Below are positions 58,101 through 64,000 of a stretch of DNA of 64,000 bases, piece after piece (position 1 is the first letter of the stretch; every line of letters begins with the position of its first letter). Origin of the DNA: Glandiceps talaboti (taxonomy: Eukaryota; Hemichordata; Enteropneusta; Spengelidae). The position numbers and the translations under genes were made by a program. Location of the stretch: NCBI RefSeq assembly GCF_964340395.1, contig NC_135566.1, positions 23,354,135-23,418,134 of the forward strand, read 5' to 3'. The notes beneath the pieces are model-generated. The model ran no database searches and had not been told where the DNA came from. It saw only the letters and a list, made by a program, of their open reading frames with translations.

Positions 58101-61100
58101 CTTTGACTTGTTTTCACAAGTTTTGGACTGGTTTCGATAGATTTCGACAGGTTTTGACCAGTTTTGATCTGTTTTCACCTGATTATAACCAATTTGGAAG
58201 GTTTTGACCGGTATTGACTCATTTTCACCAGTTTTGGTCCGAATTGGATAGGTTTTCGACCGGTTTGGACCGTTTAGACAGGTTGTGACCGGTTTGGACA
58301 GGTTCTGGACCGATTTTGATATGTTTGCACAGGTTTTGACCAGTTTTGATCAGTTTTGACAGGTTTAAAACCGGTGTTGACTGGTTTTTATCAGTTTTGA
58401 CTTGTTTGCACTAGTTTTAGACCAGTTTGGACCAGTTTTGAAAGGTTTGGACAGGTTTTGACAAGTTTTGATGGGTTTTGAGTTGTTTGCACCTAGTTTT
58501 GACCGGTTTTGACCGGTTTGACCTGTTTGCGACCGGTTGTGACCGGTTTGGAATGGTTGTGGACAGGTTTTGACCGGTTTGGACAGGTTCTGGACCGGTT
58601 TTGATATGTTTGCACAGGTTTTGACCAGTTTTGATCAGTTTTGACAGGTTTAAAACCAGTGTTGACTGGTTTTTATCAGTTTTGACTTGTTTGCACTAGT
58701 TTTAGACCAGTTTAGAATGGTTTTGGACAGGTTTGGACCGGTTTTGGATCGGTTTTGATATGTTTGCACATGTTTTGACCAGTTTTGATCAGTTTTGACC
58801 GGTTTAAAACCAGTGTTGACTGGTTTTGATCAGTTTTGACTTGTTTGCATTGGTTTTAGACCAGTTTGGATGGGTTTTCGACCGGTTTGGACCGGTTTTG
58901 AAAAGTTAGGACAGGTTTTGAAAAGTTTTGATCGGTTTTGACGGGTTTTGAGTTGTTTGCACCTATTTTTGACCAGTTTTCCCTATTTTTAAACCGGTTT
59001 GCGACAGGTTTTGACCAGTTTTGATCGGTTTTAAACCGGTTTTGCCTCTTTTTGATCGGCTTTGACTTGTTTTCACCAGTTTTGGACTGGTTTCGATAGA
59101 TTTCGACAGGTTTGAACCAGTTTAGACAGGTTTTGACCAGTTTTGATCTGTTTTCACCTGATTATAACCAATTTGGAAGGTTTTGACCGGTATTGACTCA
59201 TTTTCACCAGTTTTGGTCCGAATTGGATAGGTTTTCGACCGGTTTGGACCGTTTAGACAGGTTGTGACCGGTTTGGACAGGTTCTGGACCGATTTTGATA
59301 TGTTTGCACAGGTTTTGACCAGTTTTGATCAGTTTTGACAGGTTTAAAACCGGTGTTGACTGGTTTTTATCAGTTTTGACTTGTTTGCACTAGTTTTAGA
59401 CCAGTTTGGACCAGTTTTGAAAGGTTTGGACAGGTTTGGACAAGTTTTGATGGGTTTTGAGTTGTTTGCACCTAGTTTTGACCGGTTTTGACCGGTTTGA
59501 CCTGTTTGCGACCGGTTGTGACCGGTTTGGAATGGTTGTGGAAAAGGTTTTGACCGGTTTGGACAGGTTCTGGACCGGTTTTGATATGTTTGCACAGGTT
59601 TTGACCAGTTTTGATCAGTTTTGACAGGTTTAAAACCAGTGTTGACTGGTTTTTATCAGTTTTGACTTGTTTGCACTAGTTTTAGACCAGTTTAGAATGG
59701 TTTTGGACAGGTTTGGACCGGTTTTGGATCGGTTTTGATATGTTTGCACATGTTTTGACCAGTTTTGATTAGTTTTGACCGGTTTAAAACCAGTGTTGAC
59801 TGGTTTTGATCAGTTTTGACTTGTTTGCACTGGTTTTCGACGGGTTTTGAAAGGTTTGGACAGTTTCGACAAGTTTTGATCGGTTTTTGAGTTGATTGCA
59901 CCTATTTTTGACCGGTTTGACCGGTTTGCGACAGATTTTGACCAGTTTTGATCAGTTTTGATCGGTTTTAAATCGGTGTTGACTGGTTTTTATCAGTTTT
60001 GACTTGTTTGCACTAGTTGTAGACCAGTTTAGAATGGTTTTGGACAGGTTTGGACCGGTTTTGGATCGGTTTTGATATGTTTGCACATGTTTTGACCAGT
60101 TTTGATCAGTTTTGACCGGTTTAAAACCAGTGTTGACTGGTTTTGATCAGTTTTGACTTGTTTGCACTGGTTTTCGACCGGTTTTGAAAGGTTTGGACAG
60201 TTTTGACAAGTTTTGATCGGTTTTGACGGGTTTTGAGTTGATTGCACCTATTTTTGACCGGTTTGACCGGTTTGCGACAGGTTTTGACCAGTTTTGATCA
60301 GTTTTGATCGGTTTTAAATCGGTGTTGACTGGTTTTGATCAGTTTTGACTTGTTTGCATTGGTTTTAGACCAGTTTGGATGGGTTTTCGACCGGTTTGGA
60401 CCGGTTTTGAAAAGTTAGGACAGGTTTTGAAAAGTTTTGATCGGTTTTGACGGGTTTTGAGTTGTTTGCACCTATTTTTGACCAGTTTTCACTATTTTTA
60501 AACCGGTTTGCGACAGGTTTTGACCAGTTTTGATCGGTTTTAAACCGGTTTTGCCTCTTTTTGATCGGCTTTGACTTGTTTTCACCAGTTTTGGACTGGT
60601 TTCGATAGATTTCGACAGGTTTGAACCAGTTTAGACAGGTTTTGACCAGTTTTGATCTGTTTTCACCTGATTATAACCAATTTGGAAGGTTTTGACCGGT
60701 ATTGACTCATTTTCACCAGTTTTGGTCCGAATTGGATAGGTTTTCGACCGGTTTGGACCGTTTAGACAGGTTGTGACCGGTTTGGACAGGTTCTGGACCG
60801 ATTTTGATATGTTTGCACAGGTTTTGACCAGTTTTGATCAGTTTTGACAGGTTTAAAACCGGTGTTGACTGGTTTTTATCAGTTTTGACTTGTTTGCACT
60901 AGTTTTAGACCAGTTTGGACCAGTTTTGAAAGGTTTGGACAGGTTTGGACAAGTTTTGATGGGTTTTGAGTTGTTTGCACCTAGTTTTGACCGGTTTTGA
61001 CCGGTTTGACCTGTTTGCGACCGGTTGTGACCGGTTTGGAATGGTTGTGGGCAGGTTTTGACCGGTTTGGACAGGTTCTGGACCGGTTTTGATATGTTTG

Positions 61101-64000
61101 CACAGGTTTTGACCAGTTTTGATCAGTTTTGACAGGTTTAAAACCAGTGTTGACTGGTTTTTATCAGTTTTGACTTGTTTGCACTAGTTTTAGACCAGTT
61201 TAGAATGGTTTTGGACAGGTTTGGACCGGTTTTGGATCGGTTTTGATATGTTTGCACATGTTTTGACCAGTTTTGATCAGTTTTGACCGGTTTAAAACCA
61301 GTGTTGACTGGTTTTGATCAGTTTTGACTTGTTTGCACTGGTTTTCGACCGGTTTTGAAAGGTTTGGACAGTTTTGACAAGTTTTGATCGGTTTTGACGG
61401 GTTTTGAGTTGATTGCACCTATTTTTGACCGGTTTGACCGGTTTGCGACAGGTTTTGACCAGTTTTGATCAGTTTTGATCGGTTTTAAATCGGTGTTGAC
61501 TGGTTTTGATCAGTTTTGACTTGTTTGCATTGGTTTTAGACCAGTTTGGATGGGTTTTCGACCGGTTTGGACCGGTTTTGAAAAGTTAGGACAGGTTTTG
61601 AAAAGTTTTGATCGGTTTTGACGGGTTTTGATGATTTGTTTGCACCTATTTTTGACCAGTTTTCACTATTTTTAAACCGGTTTGCGACAGGTTTTGACCA
61701 GTTTTGATCGGTTTTAAACCGGTTTTGCCTCTTTTTGATCGGCTTTGACTTGTTTTCATCAGTTTTGGACTGGTTTCGATAGATTTCGACAGGTTTGAAC
61801 CAGTTTAGACAGGTTTTGACCAGTTTTGATCTGTTTTCACCTGATTATAACCAATTTGGAAGGTTTTGACCGGTATTGACTCATTTTCACCAGTTTTGGT
61901 CCGAATTGGATAGGTTTTCGACCGGTTTGGACCGTTTAGACAGGTTGTGACCGGTTTGGACAGGTTCTGGACCGATTTTGATATGTTTGCACAGGTTTTG
62001 AACAGTTTTGATCAGTTTTGACAGGTTTAAAACCGGTGTTGACTGGTTTTTATCAGTTTTGACTTGTTTGCACTAGTTTTAGACCAGTTTGGACCAGTTT
62101 TGAAAGGTTTGGACAGGTTTTGACAAGTTTTGATGGGTTTTGAGTTGTTTGCACCTAGTTTTGACCGGTTTTGACCGGTTTGACCTGTTTGCGACCGGTT
62201 GTGACCGGTTTGGAATGGTTGTGGACAGGTTTTGACCGGTTTGGACAGGTTCTGGACCGGTTTTGATATGTTTGCACAGGTTTTGACCAGTTTTGATCAG
62301 TTTTGACAGGTTTAAAACCAGTGTTGACTGGTTTTTATCAGTTTTGACTTGTTTGCACTAGTTTTAGACCAGTTTAGAATGGTTTTGGACAGGTTTGGAC
62401 CGGTTTTGGATCGGTTTTGATATGTTTGCACATGTTTTGACCAGTTTTGATCAGTTTTGACCGGTTTAAAACCAGTGTTGACTGGTTTTGATCAGTTTTG
62501 ACTTGTTTGCACTGGTTTTCGACCGGTTTTGAAAGGTTTGGACAGTTTTGACAAGTTTTGATCGGTTTTGACGGGTTTTGAGTTGATTGCACCTATTTTT
62601 GACCGGTTTGACCGGTTTGACCGGTTTGCGACAGGTTTTGACCAGTTTTGATCAGTTTTGATCGGTTTTAAATCGGTGTTGACTGGTTTTTATCAGTTTT
62701 GACTTGTTTGCACTAGTTTTAGACCAGTTTAGAATGGTTTTGGACAGGTTTGGACCGGTTTTGGATCGGTTTTGATATGTTTGCACATGTTTTGACCAGT
62801 TTTGATCAGTTTTGACCGGTTTAAAACCAGTGTTGACTGGTTTTGATCAGTTTTGACTTGTTTGCACTGGTTTTCGACCGGTTTTGAAAGGTTTGGACAG
62901 TTTTGACAAGTTTTGATCGGTTTTGACGGGTTTTGAGTTGATTGCACCTATTTTTGACCGGTTTGACCGGTTTGACCGGTTTGCGACAGGTTTTGACCAG
63001 TTTTGATCAGTTTTGATCGGTTTTAAATCGGTGTTGACTGGTTTTGATCAGTTTTGACTTGTTTGCATTGGTTTTAGACCAGTTTGGATGGGTTTTCGAC
63101 CGGTTTGGACCGGTTTTGAAAAGTTAGGACAGGTTTTGAAAAGTTTTGATCGGTTTTGATGGGTTTTGAGTTGTTTGCACCTATTTTTGACCAGTTTTCA
63201 CTATTTTTAAACCGGTTTGCGACAAGTTTTGACCAGTTTTGATCGGTTTTAAACCGGTTTTGCCTCTTTTTGATCGGCTTTGACTTGTTTTCACCAGTTT
63301 TGGACTGGTTTCGATAGATTTCGACAGGTTTGAACCAGTTTAGACAGGTTTTGACCAGTTTTGATCTGTTTTCACCTGATTATAACCAATTTGGAAGGTT
63401 TTGACCGGTATTGACTCATTTTCACCAGTTTTGGTCCGAATTGGATAGGTTTTCGACCGGTTTGGACCGTTTAGACAGGTTGTGACCGGTTTGGACAGGT
63501 TCTGGACCGATTTTGATATGTTTGCACAGGTTTTGACCAGTTTTGATCAGTTTTGACAGGTTTAAAACCGGTGTTGACTGGTTTTTATCAGTTTTGACTT
63601 GTTTGCACTAGTTTTAGACCAGTTTGGACCAGTTTTGAAAGGTTTGGACAGGTTTTGACAAGTTTTGATGGGTTTTGAGTTGTTTGCACCTAGTTTTGAC
63701 CGGTTTTGACCGGTTTGACCTGTTTGCGACCGGTTGTGACCGGTTTGGAATGGTTGTGGACAGGTTTTGACCGGTTTGGACAGGTTCTGGACCGGTTTTG
63801 ATATGTTTGCACAGGTTTTGACCAGTTTTGATCAGTTTTGACAGGTTTAAAACCAGTGTTGACTGGTTTTTATCAGTTTTGACTTGTTTGCACTAGTTTT
63901 AGACCAGTTTAGAATGGTTTTGGACAGGTTTGGACCGGTTTTGGATCGGTTTTGATATGTTTGCACATGTTTTGACCAGTTTTGATCAGTTTTGACCGGT

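Larger units (their letters stand above)
14620..64000. repeat. Satellite array of a ~10-bp unit in nested higher-order repeats (continues past the window)
   Basis: All 49 kb are built from 9-11 bp units of the form RGTTTTGAYC with variants such as GTTTGGACAG, GTTTGCACAG and GTTTTAAACC. The plus strand is rich in T and G throughout. Units are arranged in long, non-random orders that recur every ~0.8-2.5 kb (proximal part) or ~1.15-1.18 kb (distal part). The array begins at the virus-like fragment and does not end before 64000. A SINE at 41659-42028 is the only foreign sequence seen in it. No genes are annotated here: minus-strand open frames encode only permutations of a KPVKTGQNWS-like decapeptide, which follows from the 10-bp period. 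Confidence 0.97.
23201..64000. repeat. Distal array, type B higher-order repeat of ~1.15-1.18 kb
   Basis: The landmark GGTTTTGCCTCTTTTTGATC recurs about 35 times by eye from 23.9 kb to 63.3 kb (one copy, near 31396, has GCCGC). Most intervals are 1130-1190 bp. Shorter ones (about 725, 855-960) and longer ones (about 1275, 1416, 1510-1580) come from loss or gain of internal blocks, notably a 337-355 bp block containing TTTAGAATGGTTTTGGACAG. Copies are nearly identical over hundreds of bases. Confidence 0.9.

Noticed and set aside
14859-62947. More than a hundred minus-strand open frames of 60-199 codons encoding QNWSKPVKT-type peptides
   Set aside because: They follow from a 10-bp period without stops on that strand; every frame gives the same rotated decapeptide. 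There is no conserved start, no splice sites and no domain.
14620-64000. CRISPR-like array
   Set aside because: No unique spacers separate constant repeats; units are contiguous and the surroundings are eukaryotic.
14620-64000. Telomeric repeat (GGTTTTGG resembles ciliate telomere units)
   Set aside because: Units vary widely, are interleaved with GACC and GATC, and the array lies internally next to unique DNA. The flanking LINE, SINE and intron-like features point to an animal genome.

Overview
The window is nuclear DNA from an animal, most likely a marine invertebrate. The evidence is AT-rich non-coding DNA with microsatellites, a non-LTR (LINE) retrotransposon with a FP25K-type ORF1 and an endonuclease/reverse-transcriptase ORF2, a tRNA-headed SINE, consensus splice sites, and dispersed families of diverged repeats. 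I cannot name the species. No rRNA, tRNA gene, CRISPR array or bacterial operon was seen.

Layout. (1) 1-7.4 kb is mostly gene-free. It holds simple repeats, a probable LINE 3' tail ending in (TTGA)n, a strong G-quadruplex motif, two diverged inverted copies of a ~350-bp interspersed repeat (3141-3482 and 6042-6392), and a diverged tandem duplication of ~350 bp (5205-5910). (2) 7.4-8.05 kb holds what looks like a decayed two-exon gene for a membrane-anchored coiled-coil protein. (3) 8.3-10.5 kb plus 14.53-14.62 kb is a partial virus-like cassette of small genes, compact and AT-rich, tentatively Polinton/adintovirus-like. It has one plus-strand gene with an acidic N-terminus and an OB-like C-terminus. 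The minus-strand genes encode a cysteine-rich zinc-binding protein and several very short membrane or coiled-coil proteins. (4) 10517-14532 is a nearly complete LINE of the CR1/L2/Jockey-like type. It sits inside one minus-strand virus-like gene, flanked by a 6-bp duplication, and the reading frame agrees on both sides.

(5) From about 14.62 kb to the end of the window (49 kb, unfinished) lies one satellite array. Its basic unit is a ~10-bp element of the type RGTTTTGAYC, organised into higher-order repeats. The first ~8.6 kb (type A) is heterogeneous, with units of roughly 0.8-2.5 kb marked by a non-repetitive island that recurs six times. From ~23.2 kb on (type B), a 1.15-1.18 kb higher-order repeat dominates; a landmark within it recurs about 35 times by eye. 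This part includes a run of copies at exactly 1180-bp spacing and multi-kb block duplications. A 370-bp SINE interrupts one unit at 41659-42028. All the minus-strand open frames in the array (peptides of the QNWSKPVKTG type) follow from the 10-bp period and do not show coding.

History read from nesting: the virus-like element entered first, the LINE landed in one of its genes, and the satellite now abuts and truncates that same gene. The SINE landed later in an existing array. The most unusual features are the satellite itself (helically phased T-tracts, nested higher-order repeats) and its junction inside the virus-like gene.
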